Translations under genes and position numbers: made by a program
Notes under the pieces: generated by a model
What the model was told of the DNA's origin: nothing
Database searches by the model: none
Seen by the model: only the letters and a program-made list of their open reading frames with translations
DNA from: Owenia fusiformis
Lineage: Eukaryota > Annelida > Polychaeta > Sabellida > Oweniidae
Direction of reading: 5' to 3'
DNA length: 64,000 nt
Assembly: GCA_903813345.2 (NCBI GenBank)
Contig: CAIIXF020000007.1
Coordinates: forward strand, 31,793,564-31,857,563
In this document: piece after piece, positions 33,321 through 46,900 of the stretch
How the letters are laid out: each line of letters opens with the position of its first letter
Numbering within the stretch: the stretch's first letter is position 1

Positions 33321-34929
33321 GGGGCATGTTTTGTAAGGAGCTGTAGTACTTTTTGCTCTTGTTGCCAATTTTTTTACTGGAGAACTCTTAACATAATCAT
33401 AATTCTCTATGGGACCCTCCAAGCAAGTATTAACTATGCCTACTATTCCCTCAATGACACATGACTCCAGCCTGTCCTATTTCCCATTTCTTATCCAATT
33501 GCTGCTATTCTTCCATATTACATGCATTTACATTTGTAATTAAATTTATGTATTTTCTAGCTTAGCCTATAATGCTTTACAAGCGATTGGCAAGCCATTC
33601 TTGTAAAACATGATTATGATGAAATAAATTAATAATGTATAAAAAAAAAGCTGTAGTTTTTACTGAATTGGTAGATTATGATTATCAAACTTTCACAACT
33701 AAATTCACATTGAATGAACTAAATAATTTTGAAATTTCAAGGCAAAGTTATTGAACTTTCTTACGGTCCTGTTTTTTTTGGACACCCTGTACATGTATGA
33801 ATGCAAATAACATTTTTCAAAATAGTATTTCAGGTGCCATTCTATCCTAATGTTGTTCATGTAGTTATGGTTTATGTTTATGACTGATAACACTTCCCAT
33901 CATAAGTTTGGCAACTTGAACCCCTTTGGATAACTTATTAAAGCCAGTTTGTTTTTGGCATAGGAAATTGAAGTATCTGAAATATGGTAATAAGGAACAT
34001 CATCGACAGACTTTGATATGCTATCATATAATAACTTCCAGTTGCCAAACTTATGGAGGGGGTGTACATGCTTTATAGTATAGTTTAGTTTAGTTGAAGT
34101 CTGTAAAACATAAGAAGATGTGTATGTTTTGTTTATGTCAAAACAATAGATCTTGTCCATAGGCGTAGCCAGGGGGTGCGACTGGATCGCAACTGAATAA
34201 ATTCTGATCCTGTAAAAACTGAAGAAAATGGTGCCATTTCTGGACAATGCTGTTAACACGTAGCCCAATGGGGGAGTTAGGGTTGCCAAACTTAAGAAGG
34301 GGAGTGTACTGAAATTTACCACTGAAAAGCAAATTACAATATTGGCCCACTTCACGTTCTTAGCTGCGTTGCATGTGATTTACTAAACCGTATCTTGGGG
34401 AAAAGCCAAAATTCTAGCACATGCGTGATCGAGGAAGGATAGAGTGTATTAGTAACGATATTTCTAAATTAATAACACGTGTATGATTTAGCATATAATG
34501 TCTGAGTTAAAAATTAGGTTGTCTTGATATACTTACGAAAAATAATCTGATCTTTCGATCCCACTTCTTGTTATCTAATTCTAGTCCTTCTCATATGTCA
34601 ACTTATTTTAAGTTAATAACTTGATTACATCTTTTTCACCTCTCTGTCATTTATCTTCTATTCAAAAACAACTGGGAATTCTTGATTTTTAACGATGACA
34701 TACGATGCGTCATAAAGAGCAATGGTCTTTTCTTTAAAACTACTTTCAAATGAAAATTACCAATTCAAGTGAGTGACATGGCATCCCATTGATTAATCAA
34801 TCCAGTAAAACTATATCGCAGTAAAACTCAACCTAAAAACTATCACGCCCTGTGATCGGACAAAATGAACTGTTGCGATTTCAGCAAAAAAAACAGCAAA
34901 TCTGGAAGATTTATTTTTTTCCAAAAATT

Positions 34930-35290
34930 GTTTACAAATGAATTCCTAATTGAATAAGCGCACGACATGGTAAAACATGTTAGGTCTTCTATGATTTTTT
35001 GAACCGATATTCTTCTAAAATATTAAATCAATTAAAGGCACATTGTCACCAACGTGCAAAAGTCAATATTTTTGCTATAAATCAACATTAGTCTAAATAG
35101 TTGAAAAATTGAAAGAAGGGTGAGAATGAACGGAGGAGGTTTAATATGTCTATAAGACAAAGCAAATCTGCACAAACTCGTGTGTTTGGAAACACAGTAA
35201 CTCAGTAAGAAAATGGATATTACACTCTGAAGAGTGAAAAATGGGAGTTATACGAAATAAGGCCAAGTTACATCTCTTCTCATTTCTTAT
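34930..35290. repeat. Dispersed repeat, inverted partner of 49425-49850
   Basis: Read in reverse it follows 49425-49850 block by block: AAGAGATGTAAC, GTTACTGAGTT.., CTCCGTTCATTC, CGTTGGTGAC, CGTGCGCTTATTC. Non-coding, diverged, family unknown. Confidence 0.7.
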
Positions 35291-35409
35291 ATACACAATC
35301 CCCCCTCAGTTCACCCCCCCCCCCCAGTTCAATTAAACTTTTTTCGATTATTTTATATATAACGTATATAAGCGAGCAATGGCATAAGTTTTGTGATAAT
35401 TATTGGATT

Positions 35410-36800
35410 TACTAATTTTTGACCTTATAAGGTCAAAAACGTTTTTTGTTTTCTTTTAGTTTAAAGTAGGTTAAAATGATTAAGATGACCAAAAATCATA
35501 AGTCAAGTCAAAAGGTGATATGGTGAACTGAATTCAACAATGTTTTTCTCTTAAACCAATTATTGAAAACATTCGGTAAAACACGCCCCTTTATGTAGTG
35601 TTGACTGACTGACAACAATTTAATGCGAAAATTATTTATATATATTTTATATAACTGTTTTTATTAACATTTTTTGTTTTTAGTACAATTGTTTTTTGTT
35701 CCTTTTTACCAATTCTTGAGAATGAAATAAAATATCTTTCCGAAGCGTGTTGGAACAAAATATACAACATTTTCTTAGACCTCTCAACATTATAGTTATA
35801 CAAAGGAAATTTTGGTTGATTTTACAAAATGTATTCAAAAAATTAAAACAACCACCCCCCCCCCAAAAAATACCTTTTTGAAATCAACCAAACTTTCCTA
35901 CATACAATTACAATATTGAGAGACCTAAACACGTTGTGTTTATGTCATTAGTTCCAGTGAGGTTCGGATAGATGTTTCATTTCATTCCAAACATATGATA
36001 CCAAGAACAAAAGAGGTGTCTGATATGTTTTTTAAGACAATATAGAGAAAAGTATATATATTTATTTCAAATTATATTGTCACCGTTCAAAAGATAACCA
36101 TTAAATTGACGATGTGTAAAATTTACAGAATTTTTTTTTTGGCTGGTTTAAGAGAAACGTGTGTTCAAAAAGTTCACCATATTGATACCCATCCTTTTGA
36201 AGATTTTCGGCCAAGGTCAAAATCTAGGTCATTTTCTTTGTTTTTTACAATTACCGCATTATACATTTATATTTTTCTTTGACATTTTGTGTACTGATAG
36301 ACAAGAAAAGGCCTATAGTCTTAGTTTCTTGCCGTCATGGGGTTTTCAAACCAATTTTGGGATATGGTGCCCAGAAAGTAGGTCAACAAAAAAGTTCTTC
36401 AAATTGACCAATTTTTTAAAAACAAACATCTACAAAGTCTCAGGATTTCGAATCTGAAATAAAAATTGAAATCTGACTTCCGGTTTGGGATCTATGAACT
36501 TTTAAGGTCAAAATCGTCAAATTTCAAAATTGTTTTCTTTTAGTTTAAAATAGGTTAAATGATTAAGAGGACCAAAAATCATAAGTCAAGTCAAAATGTT
36601 GAAGATCTTGGGTCAAGGTCAAATTCGAGGTCATTTTCTTTGTTTTCACAATTATCGAACTACAGTATACTTATATATTTGTCTTTGAATTGTTTTGTAC
36701 TGAGAGACAAGAATAGGCTATATCTTAGTTTTTTGCCGTCATAACGTATCAAAAACCAATTTTGAGATATGGTGTCCAGAAAGTAGGTCGACGAAAAAAT
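35410..36800. repeat. Tandemly duplicated GGTCA-rich segment
   Basis: TTTTCTTTTAGTTTAAAGTAGG through CATAAGTCAAGTCAAAA at 35448-35514 recurs at 36532-36597. TTTTCTTTGTTTT with flanking AGGTCA recurs at about 36225 and 36635. The first copy is interrupted by the MITE at 35513-36194, so duplication and MITE insertion are separate events. Confidence 0.7.
35513..36194 (-). mobile_element. MITE family A, copy 1
   Basis: TIR-like ends: TATGGTGAACT...TTTCTCTTAAACCA at the left and TGGTTTAAGAGAAACGTG...AGTTCACCATA at the right. The whole unit is the reverse complement of 42816-43436. Shared internal blocks include TTCTTGAGAATGAAATAAAA and TAACTGTTTTTATTAACATT. No coding capacity. Confidence 0.85.
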
Positions 36801-36929
36801 TCAATGTTTGAGGTGTCCGTCCGTGCGTCTGTCAACTAAATAATCTGTCATCTGGAGTCTGAAATTGAACTTCTTCAATTTCTAGTTACTATATAATTAA
36901 ATAGATACTGTTTTGATTGGGAAACTTTC

Positions 36930-37650
36930 ATCATAAAATACCACGTGTAGTGATTTTAGACAGTCATATCTTTCACCATGAGTACTTTCTGGCCATAAAT
37001 ACAGTGGTTTTTATTACAACAATATGTTTTCTTTCAGGTGAAGTCCCCATGATAATAAAATATCAATCCAACACTCTGAAAAATTATGGATTAGGGCCCC
37101 ACCTTGGGACTTTTTGAAAAATGTTGGGCTTATTTTCTAAAGAGAGGATCTTGTTTTTCTCAATTTAAACATATAGAAAGTCACCTCTACACTATATTTA
37201 CAATTTCTGAAAAGGGGATGGGTATTGAAATGAGTTAACGTTCAAAACCACATATCCCATGTTATTTTCCCATAGGGAAAACTCGTGCTATCCATTGTTT
37301 TCAGCATAATTTTGGTCATCGAAAATTGATATCTTCAAAACTAGACTTTCAATACCATTCTATTTTTGAACATGTCTTGGACCCCTTGTTGAATAATGTT
37401 TTCATGCAATAAAAATCAAAAAAAAGAAGATCCTCTTTTGAGTAAATAGGTACAATATTTTGAAAAAGATGTTGACATGGGGTCCCTATTCATAATTTTT
37501 CGAATTGTTTGATTTATAGTTTTATCACCATGGGTACTTCACTTGAAATTTTATTGTTTTAATAAAAACCACTGTATTTATGCCCAGAAAGTACTCATGG
37601 TGAAAGATATGACCGTCTAAAATCACTTGCCATACTGCACGTGGTCTTTT
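36930..37650. mobile_element. Palindromic MITE-like element
   Basis: Left arm (CCACGTGTAGTGATTTTAGA, TATCTTTCACCATGAGTACT, AATACAGTGGTTTTTATT) is mirrored at 37490-37645 (ATAAAAACCACTGTATTTAT, AGTACTCATGGTGAAAGATA, CTGCACGTGG). Arms are ~170 bp, with a weaker inner pair (AGAGGATCTTG / AAGATCCTCTTTT). Confidence 0.85.
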
Positions 37651-38070
37651 CTTTAAGGCGGTTTTCAAATAAATTGTAAGAAGTACATATTTGCGTTGTC
37701 ACTATTGAAAATATCTGTCCATGATTCTTTTGTTGATTTCTCTTGGAAAGTAGTGAGATTATTGTCAGAGTATTTTCTAATTGATTTGTTAACTACTTTT
37801 ATCTGGTGAATCAAATCATAGCAAATATAGGGAAGTGATCTGAAATGCCATTAGAAATTATTCCACATAATCCATGTTTAACATCATTTGTGAAAATGTT
37901 GTCAGTTAATGTTGCTGTACTTGAGGTTACCTTGGTTACTTTATAAATAAGTGGTATTAATTAAATTATAAGATGTCATGATGTAGAAATTTTCAGTTGG
38001 CTCATGCTGATTGGTCTTAAATGAATCAATATCAAAATCAACCATTACATAGTCTACATTAGGAGACTTA

Positions 38071-39142
38071 CAGGGTGTCCGGAAAGTAAAGATACAAATG
38101 TTCTAATTTTAAGAGATTTAGTCTTTTTGTAATGAAATCGCTACAGATTGAAGAGCAACTACATTACAATACATCTACCAACGTTTATAACATATAGTCT
38201 AAATGTGTTAAAGTTATGGTTGTCACGGTTACGGAGGTGTGGGGTATGTGGAGCAGTTCCAGGATGTCGCTAAATTGTGATAAATTGCTAAAATCTAACC
38301 ATTTGAAATAGTGTTTATTATTGTATTTCTTGTCAGTTTTTTGCTTTGTTCAATATTGTCTTTTTGCTGCCACAGTATTCTGTTAGTATAACGATATCAT
38401 TGATACATATCAGAACTATGTAATGTCACAAGTATAATCAAATAAAAGGGGTATATAAGTGCTCAGAAAAAGGATCCCTGGATTAATAGGAAAGTAAATA
38501 GTGCACCTCCACAGGCAATGCTCCAATTCACAAAGTAAAGAAAACAAATCTTACAATTGAATGTCTCGACATTTACCTTTTTTGTACAATGGCCCATATT
38601 TCCCTGATAATGTCCCGTTGGACTTCTACATTAATGAATATGTTATAGCAATATTTGTGAGAAGTTCAACATAAAAATGGGACTCGGCTGGAAGCCAATG
38701 TTATCAGCAATCTTAGAGACTGACGTAAGGTTTTGTCAGGTTTTTGAATCTCAGGTCAAAATGCATCAAGAATGTTTAGATAAAGGTGGAAAATACATAA
38801 TACTGGATAACAGTAGTAATGTCAAACGATTAAATAATGTTACAGTACTAATCCCTTTGCTGTTGTGGTACATAATTTGATGCATAATTGTAACAGACGA
38901 CGGAGCGTCAAGATGATATGAACAGGAGAAAGGAATTATAAAACATAATTGTGACGTTGCTCCACATACCCGCGACTCCTGTTACCATAACAACCATAAC
39001 TTTTTTATTTTGAAACAATTTGTCATGACAGTTTCAGGATAAGTTGTTACAATGTCATTCTACAATCTGTAGCAATTTCATCTCACAACAGGTAAACCTA
39101 ATGAAATTAGAGCATTTGTATCTTTACTTTCCGGACACCCTG
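38071..39142. mobile_element. TA-flanked CAGGGTG element, probably non-autonomous mariner-like
   Basis: Starts CAGGGTGTCCGGAAAGTAAA and ends with the inverse TTTACTTTCCGGACACCCTG. TA lies at 38069-38070 and 39143-39144. 1072 bp. I could not see a transposase. Confidence 0.85.
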
Positions 39143-40987
39143 TATATATACAGGAAGAGTATGTTTTTACCATTGTCAATACATCGCATCCTAAATGATT
39201 AAATTGAAAATTCTTCATTCAGCATTTGTATATTTTTTCTTTATTTCTTAACGTTTGGGTGAGTTTGCACGCGCTTCGATAGTTTTCTCGTTTTTAAATA
39301 CAGACTTCTTTTAAACATTTCCCAGGGACTTTCCAGGGACCGTTCTTCCCGCGGATGAACACTGGAGTCTACCAGGTAGCTAGTGTTTTCAAACATCACA
39401 CTAACTTCAGAATAAAATCATTGATCCCTTTTATATTTTAAATAACCTGTATTTTACATTTGCAATATTTTTAAGAGCGACGAAGCATAAATGAACCATT
39501 TTTCAAAAACTGAAATGAATAGAGCTGTTCTTTAAATGTTGTGACAAAAATAAAATTTACAAAGATCATTGTACCGATGTACCATTGCCCGTGTACGATG
39601 AATTCATCCTACACTCAGGGTAAAGAGAAGGTTTAGTTTTCAGTCTTATAATGAAGTACAGCGCCAACATGTATTTTATTTTACATGAGTGATATCTCTT
39701 TCTCCGACTGGTCAAACCTTGGTATATCATACGGTAAACGTGTTAAAATGATAAAGATACAAAGACAATGAATTGTAGCGAAGAAATTTGGAAAGTAAAT
39801 GTAAGTGAATTTAAATCAATGGTAGCTAGCGTGGAAGTCAAATGAATATGATACTTAAATACTAAATATGATACAATGGTATTAAAGGGACTAAACATGA
39901 TGACCAGTGATCAGAAAAACAAGGAAATACCACCTTTGATCACAGGGTCATCAGTCATCACACTACCACAAAGAAAACACTTGCCGGTTACAAAATCTAG
40001 ACAACATTCTTGTAACAATACAACAATAAATAAACAGACTGTGTAGAGTATTTTTATGAAGTACATAGGAAAAACGTTACAAAAACCGAAACATAATTCA
40101 AAAATAGGCAGGTATAGTTTTATTCTGTCGCCTGTGAACGTTTTTAATACTTCTACATCTGTAAATCCGCTCATCACGCTCCCAATACACCGGGAAGGTA
40201 TCCCATTGTTACAAATTCACACTCAAAACTCTGTTTTTAATAGAGTGAGGTTAATTAAACATAGATATTTTGTTCAATATCTTCGGTTGACCCCACATCC
40301 TTCAAATATTAGATTGATTGATGTCAATTTTTAACAATGAAATGTTCACCCGATGTACTGGGGACGTGATGGACGTATTGGTAATTATAAGTAATATATG
40401 ATATATATCAATATAATTTATATTATATAACATATTATGACAGGTAACGCTATAAAACTTTCACGGACTATCAAATGAAAATACACCTACCTGCACTTTG
40501 AAAGAAAACGCTCGGGTTTCCGCCTCCTGACCATAGGAGGATTAGATCCCAGGGTGCCAACTCGGTATTTTACCCTCCAAGCAATTCGTGCAGTGCTCAT
40601 TTCTACAGAAAAACACGAATTAACTGTTATGGCTGATATATCATTGATAACGACGAAAACAATGAAATGTCTTTTATATCTGGCTTTATAACTGCATGGC
40701 TATAAATTGATAATCATCAATCCAGAAGATTTGAACTAATTGAATGGCGTTTTCCGGATCTATCATAATTAAAACATTTTCAAAATTTGACGGTTTATTT
40801 TTTCTTCTGTAGCACTCTACTGTATAAGGCACAACAGCTACAATAATATACGATTCATGAAAATGTGACGTGGCTTGTGAGTGAACCTTTTAAAGCACTT
40901 TCTTTATATTATTCCGCGCAAACCCATCGTGGCTCAGAGCTCATTATTAATACAAGAATATCAAACACGACAGCGTCACCCATCAGC

Positions 40988-43900
40988 ATGCATTTAATTT
41001 GCACTTCTATCGTTTTCCTGATTTTGATCATTGCGATATCCACAGAAGACCAATGTTGTGAAAAGCAATACAAAAAACTGAATAGAGAGCTGAGAAAACT
41101 CAGACGTAACACGAGTGATGAGATTTCCAGTTTAAGAACAAAAGTAACAGAGCTGGAGAAAATAGTTTTAAAACCAGGTAAGTTCATACAAAAATCATAA
41201 CTTCATCTGAATTTTCTAAAATGCAAAATCATTGCATCAAATATTTCATATATTTACGATCGTACTATTAATACATATTCATGAAGTTAGTACAGAATCT
41301 AACATGTCAAAATGATTTTGGGAAATTTTCAAAAACAAACATAGTGTCTATTAGATTTATTTTCTCGCGAACGTCAGTAGGTCGTAATACAGGGTGTACC
41401 CAAAATGTTTCCCCACCCCGTACACTAAAGTTTGAATATTTGATTTAGGAGGTATTTGCAATCCAACTCTGATGATACAGGACTAGTCAGCCAAGACTAA
41501 ATTATGAACTATTTATCATTTAGACTAATGAGTTCATGAAATTGTAATTCCATCATGTTACATTTAATCCTCTCAACACAGTCATGGTATTAACTGGCAT
41601 GATATGTAAACAGAGAGACGGTTTAAAAAGTCGTTTAGATTAATGATAAAGTATTTGGGAAATCCTAATTAAAAGTTTTTGTTCTCTCCATATAGCAATC
41701 CAGAGCAAACCACTCGCCGGACAAGCATTCTTTAAAAACGTGAAGTTTTCACCATGTTGAGCAGTTTTCAAAATTGTCCAATTTGAACCATCGGATTATA
41801 TTTTTTATAACTGCCCACCCCCTTGACCCTCGAGTGTAAGAATCATTTCCACACTGTCAATGGTTTTACAAAATAGTTCACGTCAGCGCATTTGTATGAT
41901 TGAACATTATACACTTATCATAAATTCGTAAAGTATAGTTTTAAAATAAACATGAGCTTGTGATGCCTATCAGACTCTATCAGACAATATTATATATGCG
42001 AAGAATTATTAAATGCTTCCTGAATGCAAACATACAACACTTTAATTGAAATACTTAGTTAATTAACACACAGTAGTAATAAGACACACGGATAATAAGT
42101 AACTGGGCTGAGGATAAGCAATATCTATCTCTCAATAGGTATGATTAGTATGAACTTTTGATTCCTGAGAATTAGTAGGTAGTAGTGCTTATTTTTTATG
42201 TATAACACATAAAGTATCCTTTCGTAGTAGTGTTTATAAAATAGTGTTTCCCGTTGTGAAAGATAATGAAGATTGACTCGAATCAAGAGAACGTTTAAAG
42301 GAATCAACATAATCAAGTTCCGAAAAGACAATTTAAAGACGAACAGTTTGATATAATACAAGCCATATGTTATATTTTTAGAGTGAATAGTACAAGGGAA
42401 TATCAAAGGGTGAGGAACGTGGAAATCCCGGGATTATCACGTAACTGAATATGGTTCAAAACTAACAAAATGACCAAGATTCTGATCTTGGCTTTTTAAC
42501 TTAAATTTTACTTTAAAAGGCCATAGACGGTCAAGAAAATTTCCCATTATTTTGACACCTTTGACGTTAAATTTGGAGAACTTTATTTTTGGCCTTCTTT
42601 CCGGACGCCATATCTCAGAATCGGGAAGAGAAATCAAAACATTTTCTAATGCATTTCAAAGGAATACAATGGAACATAAATCGAGATTAAAAAAATACGA
42701 TTTGACCCAGTTCTTGTCCTACATAGAAATTTGATCTAATTTCCAATCATCCTTGACTCAATCCTAAAATAACTATGTAAGGGGGTTTAAGTTAGCTCCC
42801 TTAATTGGCGAGAAAAGGAGTGGTATCGATATGGAGAACTTTTTGAACACACGTTTCTCTTAAACCAGTCATGAAAAAAATCTAAAAATTTAAAACATCG
42901 TCAATTTAATGGTCATCTTTTGAATGGTAACAATATAATTTGAAAAATATATATATACTTTCATCTATATTGTCTTAGAAAACATATCAAATACTTGTTT
43001 TGTTCTTGGTATCATGTTTCCAGAGTGAATCGAAATGAAACATCTTGATTTTTATCTATTTTTTGGGAATTTTGTGTTAATTTTTTGAATACTTTTTTAA
43101 AATCAACCAAAAATTCCTTTGTATAACTATAATATTGAGAGGTCTAAAAACATGCTGTATATGCTATTTTGTTCCAACAAGGTTCGGAAAGACATTTTAT
43201 TTCATTCTCAAGAATTGGTAGAAAGGAGCAAAAACAATTGCACTAAAAAACAAAAAAATGTTAACAAAAACAGTTATATAAAATATTTCTAAATAATTTT
43301 TGCATTAAATTGTTGTCAATCAGTCAACATTACATAAAATACCGTGTTTTTTACAGAATGTTTTCAATGATTGGTTTAAGAGAAAAACATTGTTGAATTC
43401 AGTTCTCCATATCGATACCAATCCTTTGGAAGAGGGGATAATTTTTGAAAAATAGCAAAAGCAAAAGCAATTAAGGCTCTAGAGGATCTAGAGTCTTGAT
43501 AATTTACCCAGTGTGGTCTCTCCTGTATAAATAAGAGATTCAAAAATGTATCAACAGACGTGAGATATAAACAGATCTACGTCTTCACTCATTTTGAACA
43601 ATCTGGCCATTTCATTTTCCAGGTACTGGCCCGGACGTTGGTGGTATGACTACGGCACCAACCACAAAACCAAACATTGATGTGCGATTGCCTACTAACT
43701 TACACCCTCACCATTACAAGGTAGAACTCTACCCCGATATGTACAAGCAAAACCCTGAAGATTTTAAGTTCACCGGGAGTGTTGAAATACTGTTAGAATG
43801 CAAGGAGCCTACCGATGAAGTTATTTTCCATGTGAATGCACTAACAATCGATGATGCGTCCATTGAATTTAGTGAAGCCAGTGGCGCGGCTGATGCACCC

Positions 43901-46900
43901 AAAAAGCAAGGACAATTTGAAGAAGATGAAGAAAGGCAATTTTTCATTCAGAAGCTGGATAAACCAATGGTTAAAGGCAAGAACTATACCATTAAGATGG
44001 CATTTAGAGCTCCGTTAACAAAGGGTCTAGCTGGTCTTTATTTATCTTCCTACGAAGAGGGTGGTGTGACAAAGTGAGTATTTTGGGTATTTCTAAAATA
44101 AAATAATGGATACGGCCAATGAAACCAGTACCCTAAATCGCTAGTAATTCGCACTTTGACAATACATACCATAACTCGCCAACGTTTCTCTACATTCAGG
44201 CAATGAACTAAGTAGGAATTTATAAGGCTACTGTGACGTATTTTTATTTTTAGTGGCGTTTCAATGATCATGCGAAATCATCTCCACTCAATCCCCGTAA
44301 AACGAACGTGCTCATATTTTATAAATCAATTTTTAAATCATGTTTCGATTTACTTCGAATTGCATGAAATATATCAAGCCCCACAGTTTTACTCAACTAT
44401 GTCCCCCCCCCTTCCATGTGTGTATGTTGGGCACGAGACATATAATACATATGTCTCGATTTGGTTGGACTTTACGACCGCCATCGCCATTGCACTATAG
44501 ATAGGAATTCATGATCTAAGAGCATATTCATTTCAAACCCCTCGATTGACCGACTTTCCATGTATTAAGGTACCTTGCTACCACCCAGTTTCAACCTTCT
44601 TATACCAGAAGGACTTTTCCCTGTTTTGATGAACCTGCAGTGAAATCAACCTTCGATATCACACTTGTGAGGAAAGAACCAATGGTCTCATTGTCAAATA
44701 TGGAGATTAAACAGATTGTGGATAGGTAAAGCAATCAATGTATACTAAATTTTTTCGGAAATATTAACAAAATTTTAAGTATATTATAAGGCATGCCTGT
44801 TTTTTTATTTTTCCCAAATATGGAGTTTTATAACTTTAAAAATCAAATCCATCACAGCTATGAAAGATATAACTGACTTCTTAAACCTAATAAATATTTA
44901 CACTGTAATGTTTTATTGTACTGTTTTAGACCTGGTGGTCTGAAGGCAGATGTCTACCAAACAACAGTTATAATGCCAACTTACCTTTTGGCTTTTGTCG
45001 TGTGTGACTTTGACAAATCTGAAGGTGTTACTGCAAATGGTACCAAGGTAAACAATTAGTAATTTATGAGGTAAATAGTTTAAGATGACACAAGTAGCTA
45101 TAAATGATTTGAACGTAATGAAATTAAGGTGACTTAAATCTGCACCTCTCTGTATAGACCATGGTATGACTTCCGAATGTGAAAGATCCGTAGCACACTA
45201 TAGCGCAGCAACATTTGAAGCAATATTTATGGAGGTGCTTATGTCTTGATTCTTTTAAAATACCATTTGCTGAAAAAACGTCCGGCTTTCGGGTCGAAAA
45301 TTGTCTTTCATCACAAGGGGTCAAAAACGTAATTATTTTGATTCGAACTTTTATACATTTTATAAGACACAGAAAGTTATTCTAAGCATACTAACAAAAC
45401 AAAGATTATCATAATGTAAAAATATACTATAATTTTACTGTAGATGTCGGTGTTTAATTAATAAGTGTAATTACGCAAGTGTGTTTTCCAGATTTTGATT
45501 GATTTTTCAAATATGAGCCAAGCAAATTCAACAAAATTGTTTGGAATATTTAGAATATTTATGATTGGGAACATATTAGTTTTCTTACCATTAGAACATT
45601 TTATTACCAGAATTTTTCCATATAATCGCAAGGGATCAAACAACAAATAATTGTTCATGTTTTATAAAACATAATACAATAACAAATAGGTAAGATTTAT
45701 ATCTAATTAAATGTTACAGAGGTATTGGAATGTTCATATATTCCAAATGCATATCTAATAATCAATTAGAGTCATATGCAATCGAACGCCTAACAATTCT
45801 TCCTCGACGTTACTGCTGGCTGTTATCAAGTTTTCTGATGGTTGTTTCTTCTTGGACCTTACCGCTGGATATAATCAAATTTTAGGAAGATAATGATAAC
45901 GATTTTTCTCAATTATTCATGGATTCGACCAATTCGTGATGGTTGTTTTATAAGCAACAGCTATATCTTACTACGAGAAATAGAATTTTAGCTGTAGTCC
46001 CAATTAGTCAAGGAAGAGCATTAGTCCCTTCTTTATTGATAATGTTCACCGCTGAATAAAAGTCCATCTAAAAACGTATTGAGACCCAAAAACTAGCATA
46101 ATTTAAGCATTTGTCATTCTAACATAAAAGTGTTTCATTTGTAACATTTATCTTATTAATACCAATAAAAATTGGGAATTTATTTTTTGGTAATTTTTTG
46201 ACCTCTGTTAATGGCAGGCAAAATTCGGCCTAAAAGCCGGGAGTATATTAAACGGTTAAAATAAAAATTATTAGGAATTAAACATATGTAGGTATGTTAA
46301 TGTTAGGTCAAATATCACTACGCTATGGTGTGCTACCAGCTCCTTCATTAGACGTCTTAGAGATTTCATACCATGGACTGTCACTATTTTAAAGCAATCG
46401 TTGGTTGCTCTGAGGTACCCAGTGAAATCTTGGGCTATAATGAGAGAATATGCAATGATAAAGAAATGGGGCAAATATTGTCTATAAATACTCACGTTAA
46501 ATGTGTCGCTCTGGGGATTGTTCCTTCGATTGCTGTGTAACAGCTTTTTAGTTCACCGTTTACTTCTAATACCACGTATTTTAAGGCACATTCTATGGAC
46601 ACTTTATTATTCTTTATAGGTTTATACCTGGCCCTGTTACCTTTTTGTAAGCGTGGTCTTGAGCCGAAACTAATCATATCACCTGAATGTGTTTTATGGA
46701 TATATTATAATATAATAATAATTCTATAATATAATATAATTCTTGCATTGTCTTGAACCGATTCGGAAATTAAACATATCTCCAAATACGTTTTTTCTAG
46801 TTTCGAGTTTGGTCTCGAAAAGAGGCAGTAAATCAGACAACGTATGCACTTGACATAGGAGTAGCCATACTGGAATATTTTGAGGACTTTTTTGATGTGG

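Larger units (their letters stand above)
31409..40987. other. Intergenic region between the divergent reductase and aminopeptidase genes
   Basis: The two host genes are head to head about 9.6 kb apart. The interval holds transposon remnants listed separately (32665-33320, 34930-35290, 35513-36194, 36930-37650, 38071-39142) and otherwise anonymous AT-rich DNA (31410-32660, 33800-34900, 39150-40980). I find no supported gene; the open frames here are short and lack codon structure or splice context. Confidence 0.6.

Noticed and set aside
40865-40987. N-terminal extension of the aminopeptidase starting at 40865
   Set aside because: That frame begins with GTG, and no ATG occurs in frame before 40988.
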